A DNA stretch of 64,000 nt from Molanna angustata (taxonomy: Eukaryota > Arthropoda > Insecta > Trichoptera > Molannidae), in the NCBI GenBank assembly GCA_963576475.1, contig OY754974.1, positions 7,786,974-7,850,973 of the forward strand, given 5' to 3'. Each line of letters starts with the position of its first letter. The stretch's first letter is position 1. The position numbers and the translations under genes were made by a program. The notes beneath the pieces are model-generated. The model did no database searches, was not told the DNA's origin, and saw only the letters and a list, made by a program, of their open reading frames with translations. Positions 22,845-34,860 of the stretch are shown piece after piece.

Positions 22845-23530
22845 ACATACATACCATCACGTCATGTCCCTCACGGGGTAGGCAGAGAGAACCGAACGCC
22901 ACTTACTTCTATCTTTACATACATTCATCGCCTCTTCAACATTCATACATCATCTTATACATAGAATTATAATGTACAGAAGCCGCGTGTAGTACAAATT
23001 TCGAATTCAAATGTATGCCAAGTTTTTTTTACATGTGTGTGTGAGGCGGTAGATCGGTTGGTCTACGTATTATGTAGGTGTGCGTATCGGTAGGTGTACG
23101 TATACGGCCGGGCGAGTGAAATTCTTCTGTTTCAGAGTAGTTTTAGTTGGCATACATTCATTGCGCTGACTAGGTATCTGTATCATATATAATCTAAGGT
23201 CTTATACATGTTCGTCTGTTGTTCACGCTTCTAACATTTCCGTCTTTCAAAATACCGTTCACATGGACGTGCCATCCCTTCCTTTGGCGGTCCCGACCTC
23301 TCATTCCATTCCTGTCCGCAATGTATATTTTCTTCATCAGGCGTTCCTAATTCATTCTGCCCATATGGCCAAACCATGTCAATGTGTTCACTTTCATTCT
23401 ATTAATAACATCTTTCTTTATCCTACATTCTTTCCTTATGTCCTTATTTCTGACCCTCATACATTGTTCTATTACAGATTCTTCTGTCAAAAATTATGTT
23501 CTGAGGAGGTTCCTATAGGTACTAACAATC
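22845..23530 (-). mobile_element. Family D relic with internal foreign segment
   Basis: 22845-22960 ('taccatcacgtcatgtccct' to 'acatcatctta') and 23195-23460 ('cttatacatgttcgtctgtt', 'ttcacatggacgtgccatcc', 'catatggccaaaccatgtca') are the 3' and inner parts of one minus-strand family D copy. Between them lies a GT-rich segment (about 22965-23190). The last part (23495-23530) carries a family F piece. Confidence 0.6.
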
Positions 23531-23559
23531 AACCATATTGATTCCTGTATATTTCTTAT

Positions 23560-23905
23560 ACGAGAATGCATGATTGAATGAGATATCGTAAATAAGATGA
23601 AAAATGCCCAATGGTGGTTTGGCCACATAGAAAGAATGAGTGATGACCGTCTGAGACAAAAAAAGTATATAAGGCTGATAAAAGAGGAACAACGAAAAGT
23701 AGAGGTCAGCCAAGTAAAATTTGGCACGATCACATAAATGTAATTTTAAAAGATGGAGATGTAGAAGTAAGAATAACAGAAGAGCGTGTATGAGATGATG
23801 CATGGACGTGAATGATGCAAGAAATGGATTTCAAGAGAGAGGAGTTTGGCGTTCGGTTCTCTCTGGCTACCCCAAATAGGGAACGGGCGTGATGGTATGG
23901 TATTG
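23560..23905 (+). mobile_element. Family D relic, opposite orientation
   Basis: 'gtggtttggccacatagaaa', 'aaaagatggagatgtagaag', 'gagatgatgcatggacgtga', 'gtttggcgttcggttctctc' and 'ggcgtgatggtatgg' give the clearest 3' end of family D. It lies head-to-head with the copy at 22845-23530. Stops interrupt every frame. Confidence 0.65.
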
Positions 23906-25360
23906 GATTTCTGTTTATAATTCTTATATTCTATGTTTCGTAGTTATTCTATAAGTATTTAATATTCCTAAATCAATTTTCGCTTTTTCATTAATATTTT
24001 GTAGAATCTAAAATTTCTAAATTGAACGATCTCAAAATAATTTCAGTGGCTGACTTCGTAAATAATAGAAAGGTACAAGACATAGTAAAATATTATAAAT
24101 CTACATTTATTGAGTATTTTTCCCTGTTAATACGTCTCAATTTTATTTTTATTTATATTGTGGATAAACCTACTGGGAATGAATATTTATTATGTGTTAA
24201 GTTTAAAACGTTATAAATTTTATTTTTACAATGCAAATTAAATTATCATACCTACGTTAATCTTTTTTGGTTTATGTTATTTAGTACTAGTATTTCCATA
24301 CAATAAATAGATCTATATTATTTCTACATCTCGGAAACCGCACAACACAAAATATTAGCCAAAGCCTCCAAAAGCAACCGTCCAATATAAATTATTTATG
24401 GGACACTAAAATGAGGCCAACTGACCTTTATTGGCATATCGGGCGTAATACAAAACAGAGGCACATCTTGAAGAAAAGTCATAAACCGATGACTGCAATA
24501 AACCAAAAGATCCATAAATATCGGTATTAGCTAGGAATTCCACCCCAAATCCCATGAAAACATTTCAAACAGAAGATATTGCTTTATTTTTTTTCGTTGT
24601 TGTCTTCAGCTACTTCTTCTGCAGCACGTTCCACAAAGATTTGAATGGTTCAAAGTTTTGTATTGTTTCACGCCGAACACCTTTTGTCAGCCCGTCAATA
24701 TTTTGTCGCCAGCTATTGTGTCTTTATTTCTTTATGTCCGTGCCGACTAGTCGCTTAGCTGCACGGTGCGTTAACGTATATTTTGTGTAATTAATATTTT
24801 AGAAATGCCCATAGACTTATAATGTTCAAAGAGACCATTTGCATGATTTTTTACCTCCAATGTGCTGTCTCTTTATTGTCTTGTCTTAATTGTTCAGTAG
24901 CAAAAACGTCTTCATTTTAAAACCGAAAAGCTATGTCCGATTTTTCCACATACTCGTACAAAGAAATTTGTAGCTAATTACCGATCCAGTAATTGCTGGA
25001 TAGATTATAATAATGATTATTGATTACAAAGTGCCGTTAACCGATGAATAATCTATTCATAGGCGCTACTTTTTGAATGTTGGGTTTACAAACAAATTTC
25101 CTTAAAAAACGTTATTTTACAAAGGGTCATTTATTTTTAAAATATATATATATATCTTCTTCTTTTAAGCTTATGTGACATTCCATGCAAACATTATGAT
25201 GATTTCTACCAGTACGAATTAATTTGAGACTTGAGGTTATCGTATTATAGAGCAAATCCATTTAGGCGAAGAAATTTAGCTATTTGTAAATAAATATCCA
25301 AGGAATTTTACCTAATGACAGATGATATGTCATATTGATTGGTAGTGGAGTATTAAGTAT
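23906..25360. other. No gene recognised; complex patch 24330-24790
   Basis: 24340-24550 is complex, non-repetitive DNA ('cctttattggcatatcgggc', 'cataaatatcggtattagct') that could be conserved non-coding sequence. A 78-codon frame at 24554-24790 begins with a hydrophobic stretch but is not recognised. The remainder is AT-rich. Confidence 0.4.
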
Positions 25361-25365
25361 ATATT

Positions 25366-25680
25366 TTAGTACAAATCATGTTCGGTGTGGATTGGGCAAT
25401 CAAAAAACACATGGTCCAGGGTCCCGATTTCCTCTCCACAAGCACACGTAGGGCTATCCCTTACATGTATCTTGTAGAGGTGACTGTTAGAGTAGAGTAG
25501 AGGTGACGGCAGTGTCTCAGTCTGATGCGACATATTTGACACATCTCGTTTGGTCATGCCCTTGTCGTGGAACCACGGTTTGGGAGGTATAGAAATTTTG
25601 ATGAATGTTTGTATCAATAAGTCCACAAATAAAGTGCTGTTGATATATTTAATGTACACACTATAGATGGTTTCAAAAGA
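25366..25680 (-). pseudogene. LINE ORF2 C-terminal zinc-finger fragment
   Basis: The minus frame encodes YSNSHLYKIHVRDSPTCACG, then EEIGTLDHVFFDCPIH. The pattern 'DSP.C.CG....T.DH..F.CP' is the Cys/His C-terminal motif of R1/I/Jockey-type LINE ORF2 proteins, after the RT and any RNase H domain. Only about 95 codons remain. No stop lies within the motif part, but the element is truncated on both sides. Confidence 0.65.
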
Positions 25681-26924
25681 ATGCTTAACGCATATTATAA
25701 TTTTTGATTTTTACTTTGCTTTGTTTATTTTTGTCGTTTAAATTGAATATGTAATACTGTTTATTTTTTTTCTTCTTTTATGTCTAGTTTTTTTTATCAT
25801 TTACCTCTATTTTCTTTTATTATGTTGTACTAGCTTTTATGTCCCGCCGTTGGCCAAGAATGTAAAATTGTGAAGGAAAAAGCAATCGTTTTTATAATAT
25901 TGTCACCCAATTATTTTGCAAAATCGGACTATGAAAAGTGGTTTGAAATATGATTGAATTTGATTGTAAAATGTTCAAGTGATGGCCACAACCCATTATT
26001 TTTTATATATTGCTATAAAGTGTGAATGAAGTATAATATACAATTTCTTCACTATTCGAAATGGTTTTAAATATGACTGTTTATCAACATTGTAAAGAGA
26101 TTGGTTTGGCCACAACCCCCATTTTTAAATATTATCATCGAAAACAAATTGTAATATGTACTTACCTATTGAATATTTAGTAATTTTGGATGTTGGGATG
26201 TGGTTAAAATTTGATTAAACAAATGTACTGAAAAGATCCAGTGTTGGTCACATCCCATTCGTTTTATATTTTTTCATCAAGTGTGCATTATATTTTTGCA
26301 CAATTAGACTGATGAACTTAAAATTGACACAAAAGTCTACATTAACGAAGAAGAAGAAGACTTAAACTATGGCAAATAATTTGAATATAAACGTTGTGAA
26401 GAATTCAGTAATGGCCACAGCTCCCTTTCTTTAAATATTGTCAACGAAATCAAATATATTATGTAGGTGTTAAAAATTATTTAAAATAGGATGATATAAA
26501 TGGTTTAAATTTGATTAAACAAAAGTATTGAAAAGATTCTAGTGCAGGTTACATCTTCACATCCCACATCCCATTCGTTTTTACATATGTATTTTCATCA
26601 AGTGTGCATATCGTTAATAATATTTCTGCACAATAGACTATTAGACTTAAAACGAACCCAAAAGTCTAAATAAAAAAGAGAAGAATAAGTATAAGACTAT
26701 AAGAAATAGTTTGTTTAAAAAATCCCAATGGTCTACATAAAATAAGAAAAAATACATAAAATAGAAGAATTAGACTATTGGAAATAGATTGTATAAAAAC
26801 TGAGCAAAAGGTCTTCATAAAAGAAGAAGAAGATTAATCTATAGGAAATAGTTTGTATTAAAACTGTCCTTAAAGGTCTACATAAAATTAAGAAGAAAAA
26901 TAATTAGACTCCAGGAGCCGTCGC

Positions 26925-27110
26925 TTCAGACCCTTCAGTACCTCCCGTCCCATCAGGCCCTTCAGTACATCCCGTCCCTTCAATCCCTCATCACGTCCCT
27001 TCCAATCAGGCCCTTCAGTACCTCCCGTCCCTTCAGGCCCTTTAATACCTCCCGTCCCTTCAGGCCCTTTAGTGCCTCCCTTCCCTTCAATTACATCCCG
27101 TCCCTTCATT
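26925..27110. repeat. C-rich minisatellite in arm 1
   Basis: Irregular units of about 24-33 bp built on 'cctcccgtcccttcaggccc' and 'ttcagta'. The minus strand is G-rich (GGGAGGG-like runs). It translates as a collagen-like G-x-x string, which I regard as a repeat artefact. The matching zone in arm 2 is 62146-62310. Confidence 0.85.
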
Positions 27111-27125
27111 CGGGTAAGAAAAGTT

Positions 27126-27395
27126 TAAATCCAGAAACCATCCTGGAAGAACCGCGAAGAGATGTAAGCACCGTCTTCTTTTCCCAGGATACTCCACCTT
27201 TATAGGTAAAATGACCAAATACACGATGAAGAAGAAGAAGAAAAAAGTTTAAATCCAGAAACCGTCCTGGAAGACCTGCGAAGAGATGGAGGGACAGTCG
27301 GACCTTCTTTTCCCAGGATATTCCGCTTTCATTGGTAAAATGACCAAATACACGAAGAAGAAGAAGAATAAGAAAAAAGTTTAAATCCAGAAACC
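27126..27395. repeat. GAA-rich minisatellite in arm 1
   Basis: Three occurrences of the 'aaatccagaaacc' anchor (near 27127, 27251 and 27383), spaced about 124 and 132 bp. Each is followed by 'gcgaagagatg', 'ggtaaaatgaccaaatacac' and a GAA run. A minus-strand frame runs through the units. The matching zone in arm 2 has more units. Confidence 0.85.
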
Positions 27396-28320
27396 ACCTC
27401 GGGCACACGCTCGACAATTCGCCAAAGTTTCATTGTAATCGGACATACGGTTTAGGAGCACATCGCTTGCATACATTCATACATTCATAAATAAATAAAT
27501 AAAATAATTTTCCGATAGGAAATCAGTATATTGTTGATTTGTAAGTAAATAATAATAGGTAGGTACCTACCTACAACAATGTTCTAAATAAATTCGATTC
27601 ATAACAAATTTTATTTGAATATCAGAATCTTTCCGTTACCATAGTAACCATTCCAATACGTAAAAAATATCAAATGGTTTGAGACATTTTTTGAATATGT
27701 AGGTACCTACATACATTGGTTTGTTCGATGCCATAAAAATGAAAATTGTCAGAAAAATCAAATATTATTTACAAATTATGCAATTTTATTATGCCTATAT
27801 CTTTACTAATAATAAACACATTTTTACAATATATGTCTTAAAACTTGCTGTAATGTCTTGTGTTTCATTTTATTATTTCATAATTACATTTAATTCAAAG
27901 GTTTATTATTTTCAAGAACATATTCATTCGGTAGGAAAATGAAATATTGTATGAAAAGATATTAAAATGGCGGCGTTCATGTACAAAACGCTTACATTAA
28001 AAATAAGTTAAACATTATAATTATACAAAATATTCACCATGTTTTTCACTCAAACGCTAAGTTATACTTGAAAATATATTTTTTTCGTGTAAATACGTAC
28101 TTCTAACTTTTAAACTAACAGATATTTGCGTGCAAAATGTACACTTTTTTGACAGATACGACTTGGAAAATTTTGTATGAAAAAAATAATTATTGAAATA
28201 TTTTTAAAATTCAGCATTTTTATCGCATTATTTTTAGCGTGACACTGCATCAGGTATACAGGTACACGTTCGCACATAAATTAGATTTTTAGATGCTCTT
28301 GGTTTTTCAGAAGGCGTGAG

Positions 28321-28358
28321 ACAAACACACACACACACACATACACACACACAAACAC
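28321..28358. repeat. (CA)n microsatellite in arm 1
   Basis: An ACAC run with single T interruptions. Its reverse complement, a GT run, is at about 54014-54050 in arm 2. Confidence 0.9.
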
Positions 28359-28634
28359 TAACATTTTGATTGCTTTATTACTTTAGATTATGTTGTTTTA
28401 TATTGTTCTTCCTTTGATTACTTACGTTTTTTTATTATGTACCTATATAATCGATGTATTTACACTTATTGTTGTTTTGTCGTGCCTACATTGTTCTATT
28501 TATCCTGTATTTTTTTGTAAATGCCCTATTAAGGGCGTATATATAAAAATAAATATTTTGCCTTCGACCTGGGGTCAGTATACTATACTGGTTTACCAAG
28601 CCACTGCATTTATGGTCCCCTAAAATGGCTCGCC

Positions 28635-29066
28635 ATGTTCGGGGTTCTTTGCTTTGGTGCCCAGGCGGGCACTTGTGCTGGAGTTGATCGGCGGCCCATC
28701 TTGATGATGTCATCTCGGCCGCTGCGCGGCGGGTCTGGTTGGAGGTGTGAGCCGAGGGAGATCTGTGTGAAACGGTTCGTCGCTGGCCGGCCGCCGAATA
28801 GTACAGGGGCCCGACCTAAGCTAACGACTACGGGTTGGCTGCCCTATCAGTCGGCGCATAATCTCGCTGCAATTGTTGTGCCGGATCGTGACCGGACGAG
28901 GTCCCAGCAGTTGTATGCGGGGGGCACCAGGCGTCCTCCACGGCCATATCCTCCCTCCTTCAACCTAGCAGCGCAGCTGCCGGAACAAATGTCCTTGAAA
29001 AGGGCTTCTGATCTCCTCGTTTCACAATGCCACCCCCCCCCCCCACAAAACCTTCATGACAGATAA
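28635..29066 (+). CDS. Upstream frame of the deleted LINE (ORF1-like?)
   Basis: 143 codons, rich in Arg, Pro and Gly (GGTRRPPRPYPPSFNLAAQL). It has no CCHC knuckle, and I do not recognise it as a known ORF1. It ends TAA at 29064-29066, overlapping the next ATG (29056) by 11 nt. That fits termination-reinitiation in non-LTR elements, but a GC-rich leader with a chance frame is equally possible. Confidence 0.35.
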   Translation: MFGVLCFGAQAGTCAGVDRRPILMMSSRPLRGGSGWRCEPREICVKRFVAGRPPNSTGARPKLTTTGWLPYQSAHNLAAIVVPDRDRTRSQQLYAGGTRRPPRPYPPSFNLAAQLPEQMSLKRASDLLVSQCHPPPPQNLHDR

Positions 29067-29487
29067 ACCCAATAATAATGTTTATACAGCGACAACCAAG
29101 ACTGCATACCCTCGCACCATTTGTGAACTGTTGGTAGACTTCGCTAACATCAGAGGTATCCACAGTAATTTAAATTCTGTTCACCATCACTTGCAATCTC
29201 AAAAACCACACCTGCTCTTTCTCACGGAAACACAAATTCAAGATCCACCCGACTCAAGTTACCTCAACTGCCCAGGGTACATACTCGAAAGCATGTTTGT
29301 GCCCAAAGGAGGCTTGTGCCTCTACAGCCGCGAAGACATCAACTGTGTCAGATTGAAGGAGTTCGAGAACCCCGCCTTCAATGTTATGTCGGTCCGTTTA
29401 AAATCTAACAAATTCATAAAAATTTCATCCATTCACAGTGGACCTTCAACATATACGAACAAGTCGCTTCTCGAACTCTTTTATTAA
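29056..29487 (+). pseudogene. Truncated LINE endonuclease
   Basis: It encodes VDFANIRGIHSNLNSVHHHL, then KPHLLFLTETQIQDPPDSSY and GGLCLYSREDINCVRL. These are the N-terminal blocks of an APE-type endonuclease (N-x-RG, then ..L.ETQ). At about 29440 the frame meets the deletion joint and ends at a stop after SLLELFY. In the neighbouring frame (about 29450-29613) TSRFSNSFINTAARLWNDLP, NSVFPPSYNPG and LFKIRINKLFS form the normal C-terminus of ORF2. Catalytic endonuclease residues beyond the first Asn/Glu and all of the RT are lost. Confidence 0.7.
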
Positions 29488-29681
29488 CACAGCAGCCCGA
29501 CTGTGGAACGATCTTCCGAATTCTGTGTTTCCACCTTCGTACAACCCGGGTCTTTTTAAAATCCGAATTAATAAACTCTTTTCTAGATTGCAGACCCCTC
29601 CCAACGCTACGTAGTGCGCTTCTTCGGAAGAGTAAAATGGACCCAAATCCTAATAGCTGGCGTCCCCTACGTAGACATGTT

Positions 29682-29875
<194 letters not shown>

Positions 29876-30049
29876 AGTATGTATTTCGGTAAGGCAATCT
29901 CTTCCAGCCAACCCAAACAACGTAAAATCTCAATAAATTTAATTCGATAGGTACAAATAATGAGTTATTTCATCATCAATTAAACATAATATAAATGAAT
30001 AGTCGAATATCATCAACTAATCATCAGATTTGAATATTTATGCTTATTG

Positions 30050-30245
30050 TTATTTAATGATTACCAATATACTCATGTTATTTAATGATTACCAATATAC
30101 TCATGTTATTTAATGATTACCAATATACTCATGTTATTTAATGATTACCAATATACTCATGTTATTTAATGATTACCAATATACTCATGTTATTTAATGA
30201 TTACCAATATACTCATGTTATTTAATGATTACCAATATGCTCATG
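30050..30245. repeat. 28-bp minisatellite, 7 units
   Basis: Seven head-to-tail units of 'ttatttaatgattaccaata' + 'tactcatg', starting at 30050, 30078, 30106, 30134, 30162, 30190 and 30218. Only the last unit shows a change (ATATGC). The near identity implies recent expansion. Confidence 0.97.
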
Positions 30246-32429
30246 ACGCCAAATAAAATAAAATCATTGATTGTTTTATTCGCTTCTTCTTGCGTTTCGG
30301 CATCATTCCTTTTTCACATCTAATGAAATCACAAAATGATTCCCAGTTCCGCGATTTGTTCAGAGGAAAGCAATTGCGAAATTTCATTTACCTTTGCTCG
30401 AGTGAAATCTAATATCCAACTAGCACCCAATGATCATTTCCTTTTTAAACTCCACAGTAAATAATATTTTAATTAAATAGGTACCTACCTACCTCATTAC
30501 AGAACTCTCACAAACTATCTGGTAAAATGCTGTGTAAATTTGCAGATAAAATCTACTTTTCTCCGTTTGTTCTACGTATTCTTATACTTCTATTTTGTTT
30601 CAATATCCTAAAGACCTGGTGTAAGTACCTACCTGTAATCAGAATTACAGTTTTACATTTTTATTTGTCTCTCAAACTCAATTAAACACGTGCTCATTGA
30701 AATGTTGCCACATTTTCCAAAATTCCTAAAATGTAGACTGAAATCACATTTAATTTAACTTATTGAGTCATCATCGGACAATTTTTGATGGACCTCCATA
30801 AGAAATTAATAAGAAATGTTGTAGACTCGGAAGAAAATTGGTAGACTCTGAAGAAAATTGGTAGACTCTGAAGATGATCACTACACGATCTAAAATAGTC
30901 AGTGTCATTAAAGTCCAATGGAACATTGAAACTACTAGTTTTATTTATTGTAAAAAAATGAAAAATTGAGATCAATCACATAGTAAATTTTTTCATCGAA
31001 TGATGGGTTCAGAAAACTTTTTACAATTTCAATGTCCTATGGAAAAATCTGGTGAAAAATAGATTTATATTTTATTTATGTTTTATTTTATTCCAATAAT
31101 ATGGAGTTTTTTGAATAAATAAATTAATAAATTCTTAATATTGCTTGAGACTATAACTCTATTATTTTGTCATGGAGACAGATTAAAAAATGCTTAGTAT
31201 CCAATGAATGTATGTACATATATTAGTAGAGATTCAATATAATGTATTATTTGATAATGGATATAGGTTTACCAACCTACATTATGTATTTCCATTCACT
31301 TACTTCTGAGAGCCCCAAAGGCTTTTAAGGAATCTGCTTTCGGTACATCTCGTAAATAATATTATTATCCCCATAGAGTTTTGTATTTAAGTACGTAAAA
31401 TCTATTTTTATAGGTAAACATTATCGTGGGCGTACATTGATAGACAAAAAATCAATCCCCATTCATATTTTCATCTGTTTCAAATGTCTGTACGACTCAA
31501 GTAAGATTTGCTAAAGATAGTCGAAACTCAATATAATCCCAACACTGAGCTTTGCTGAAATTTTAACGAAAAAGAAATATTCTATAAACATTATTTAAAT
31601 TTAATATTTCAAATTTCATATAAGTAAACATAATAAAATAATTCTACAAATTTTATTTCGACGACCGTTTCCTTTAAAAGCAACGAAAAATAAAATACAT
31701 AAGATTATCAAAAAACACTTTATAAACTAATAGTTTTTATTCATGTAGATGTACCTAATTTAACATTGATTAGTTGAAAAGACCCTTTCAAAACGATTAT
31801 CCTAATAGAAGGATTATAGATTTTTTACCTGTATATTTCTACAGTATTATGTGCATGCTAAAAATATATTCATTAAGGTATTATTCCAATCGCTAAAATA
31901 AAAAAAATATTCATTTCTATTTCACATATAGGTATATTATCTTATTATTTTAACATGAAAACAATTTACCTGTACCAACATCCAGTGGATAAGAACTATT
32001 CCACTAAGCAGTGCTTGTATCGGAATAGCTTTATATTCATTTTAAATGACATAGTCCATACTTTAAGTTTAATATTGGCTTACCCTGACAATTTGTATTA
32101 ATTTTTGGTATTTATTAAATGAATGCTTTGATAAGTCACAATAAATTGCCGATTGGCAATTAGTCTGTTTAAATATAAGTCATGAGTACTATATAAATAA
32201 GTAAAATTACATAAGCAAATTAATAGAAATGTCTAAAGGAAATTCAAGGTAGATTATAACATTGTTTTAGGAGTTTTAAAGGTAATGTACTACTATTTGG
32301 GTTAACATTAGCTTATCTGATCTCAAAGTGAGTCTTTCTGCGCTATCTTAGCTATACTTTATCAGAATTAGCCATTACTTCGCAGTCATTTCCATACAAT
32401 TCAATATTACATCAGATTTCTAATAAAAT
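30246..32429. other. AT-rich sequence, no gene recognised
   Basis: The only structured item is a three-fold 20-bp repeat at 30821-30875 ('gtagactctgaagaaaattg'). No frame over 75 codons, no repeat end and no element relic is recognised. It looks like ordinary intergenic or intronic DNA. Confidence 0.5.
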
Positions 32430-32720
32430 CCCTTGTTCTTCGCCGTCGGAGGCAGTTAAAAATTTAATTAAATCCCGTCCATTAAAACGAAACAGCGTTT
32501 CCCCGAGCGTGGCTGTAGACTTTTTAACGGGAATTATGAGCCCATCCCGCGGGATAATTTCTCAATTCGTCGTTAATAAGATTGACAATTTGAAACCCGA
32601 CATCGATCCGGTAACAGTCTCCGGCAGTATCTTATTACGGGAACGGTAACGACGGTGGGATACGGAAGAGTGATTTAAATCTGGAACGAGAAGGAATTTG
32701 CACTGAAGCAAGAGGACGAG
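32430..32720. other. GC-rich complex island, possibly conserved non-coding
   Basis: A sharp rise in GC and complexity: 'aaaacgaaacagcgtttccc', 'cgagcgtggctgtagacttt', the 12-bp perfect palindrome ATCCCGCGGGAT (32544-32555) and 'gacatcgatccggtaacagt'. It has no long frame on either strand and no match elsewhere in the window. It could be an enhancer-like conserved element or an unrecognised transposon. Confidence 0.45.
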
Positions 32721-32829
32721 CAAAGGAGATTTGGAAATTTTGTTCCTACAGCGACCAACTGAACATGAAAGAAATTATTTGATATTTTTCTCAGAATTGA
32801 TACGTTTTACGATTACTTACGTTTTTACT

Positions 32830-33400
32830 GCTCACTAACCCAAAGAGATTATAGTGGGGAATTATGATTTCGCAATTTTTAAGGCTATTTTTTTATTGCC
32901 GATTATCAACTAGTATCATGCTGAGATTTTATTCTGAAAGTTTCATCACAACGTATCTGTGTGTGCTATGTGCTGTGTGCTATGTACGGCGTGTTTATTT
33001 TACTTTTTCGATTACAGACTAAAGTACTCATTCGATTATTTTCAAATTTTGCAAATTTGTATATCTAATACTCGCTTAGACCCCATTAGATTTTGAGGAA
33101 TATGTGAATAGTGCTCCTCATTTTTTTTAACTGTCAAATGTTCTAAAGTGACCCCAAGCTCAGGAAACATAAAATTTGAAATTTTTATTTTCAAATTGGT
33201 AAAAAGGCACATCACTTTCATAAAATGGCTTTGAAGAATTATCAAATTTTCATAATAAAATTTTTAAATATAAAATAATTTAACAAACTCATTTCATGAA
33301 AATGCTAAATATTTCCATACAAAATTTGAATACTCTATAGAATGACTTGTTAGTGAGGAGTTTAGCGATGGCCACAACCCACTCGTTTTTGCATGTCTTC
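32830..33400 (+). repeat. Family E repeat, diverged copy
   Basis: 'gattatagtggggaattatg', 'atttcgcaatttttaaggct' and 'atcaactagtatcatgctga' match the start of the copy at 48333 ('gtggagagtcatggtttcac', 'aatttttaagcat', 'cgggtatcatgtagagagtg'). The end, 'gaggagtttagcgatggcca', matches 'gtggagagtttagcgttggc' near 49175. It is non-coding. Confidence 0.6.
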
Positions 33401-34774
33401 ACAATTGTTTCATAAACATGTATCATAGTTATAGCTGTTTATTCATTTCTTCATACAATCTGCTCATATACTGAAAAATATCCTGACATAATTCACTACT
33501 ATCTGCCTTCATAATCTGAGAATCTCCACCATAGTTTGGTGCCATTAATCATTTCCATTACTATTTTATGGGTTCAAATAACAGAGATGTCACTGTATAT
33601 TTTTCATATTATTTCTGTTAATAATTTTGAATTAAATAACATGTTACCTAAGATCAAATTGAAAAAGTACTGCCTCAGAACAGACTCGTCTTTTTTTAAT
33701 ATAGGTACTTTTTAGTTATTGTAATATGTAAAACAAATCAATTAATTTCATTTTGTCAACGTTTATTGTACATTTCTGTGTAGAAAATAATGTAATAATG
33801 GATTTATACACTGTATTAATAATAATATTTGACTAACCACCTCAGAACATAAATCAATCCAAGACATGAAAAATTATCAGAAAGGTGAATAATATTTTAT
33901 GTACATCAATAAATTTTCATATGTTTTTCCTTATGAACTATTGAACTGAACATGATTTCCAATATATATTTATTTCTATACAATAACTGTTTTTAGGACT
34001 TTTCATACTTAATAATATAATCCAACATTTTTTATTGGATCTTATACATTTTCTATGGTAGGTATTTTAAAATACAGAGATGGATAATTTCAATGTGAAG
34101 GTACCTTTGGGACTAGAGAATAGATATATAGGAAGGTAGGTATATCTTGGACCACATCTATTGGAACTACAGATTTAATCCATTTGACGAAATCCTGTCA
34201 AATTAATTATTTATCACAACCTACTCCGCTCCCTCTCTCTGTACCGAACATTACAGAAAACCCTCAATGGGGTTTCAAATATCTCATTATTTGGAGAATA
34301 ATGCGTTAAAGGTGGACGAATCCCCAGATTAACTTGACCGAAACATTTTTGGGACATCTCGAAGTTATTGCCAAGTTGAAAATGGTTGGCTGTACCTCGC
34401 TGTCGATTTCATAACAAATTGATAAGGGTTACAAAACAACATATAATCAGACATTTTATAAATTATTTAATGGCAAGGAATTGATTTATATACTACCTGC
34501 GTACTTAAATTGGATATATTATTATTTTCTTTCAGACTTAGATCTTAGATTTTTCATTTTATTAAACCAAGAAATAATATTATGCTTCCTCAGTAAGTAT
34601 TGTTTTTACTTCGAATTTTACGAGCCAAACAAAATAATTAATTTGTTTTTAAAATTCTAGCAATAACTTAGTGATTAAAATTGATTATAGATAGGTATCT
34701 CTAGAAAGGTTTAGTTACCTACATAGTAAAATATGCCTAGGAAAGAAACAAATGTCTTTGAACCACAGAAATAT
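33401..34774. other. AT-rich sequence, no gene recognised
   Basis: A short GC-richer patch at 34200-34420 has no recognisable frame or repeat. Otherwise nothing is seen. Confidence 0.5.
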
Positions 34775-34860
34775 GATAAATCTGTTTGTGTGGGGAATAA
34801 AGTTTTTTTCGTTCGCCTATAAGCACGCATTCGTGCTTTATTTGGGGAATTATAAAAAAA
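34775..34860 (+). mobile_element. SINE-A middle fragment
   Basis: 'tttcgttcgcctataagcac' and 'gcattcgtgctttatttggg' match the middle of SINE-A (compare 11485-11525). The tRNA-like head and the 3' end are missing. Confidence 0.5.

Larger units (their letters stand above)
25829..28388 (+). repeat. Long inverted repeat, arm 1
   Basis: This stretch is the reverse complement, with scattered differences, of 53981-63400 once the BEL element there is removed. It starts 'actagcttttatgtcccgcc' and ends 'tgctttattactttagatt'. It holds four zones. Zone 1 (25890-26720) is diverged subrepeats with a 'gatggccacaaccca' core. Zone 2 is C-rich and zone 3 is GAA-rich minisatellite. Zone 4 (27420-28388) opens with an RTE-like tail ('ttcattgtaatcggacatac', AAAT repeat at 27487-27505) and continues as unique-looking DNA. 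Arm 1 retains the uninterrupted BEL target: ATTAT once, at 28017-28021. Confidence 0.9.

Noticed and set aside
26888..27109. Collagen-like Gly-rich frame (minus)
   Set aside because: It arises from the C/G-rich minisatellite; unit lengths vary and the frame is not kept in arm 2.
25829..28388. Helitron interpretation of the arms (ends near CTAG)
   Set aside because: One end reads GCTAGTA in the reverse sense, but I see no proper 3' hairpin, no 5' TC end at the other boundary and no Rep/helicase frame, so the call is unsupported.
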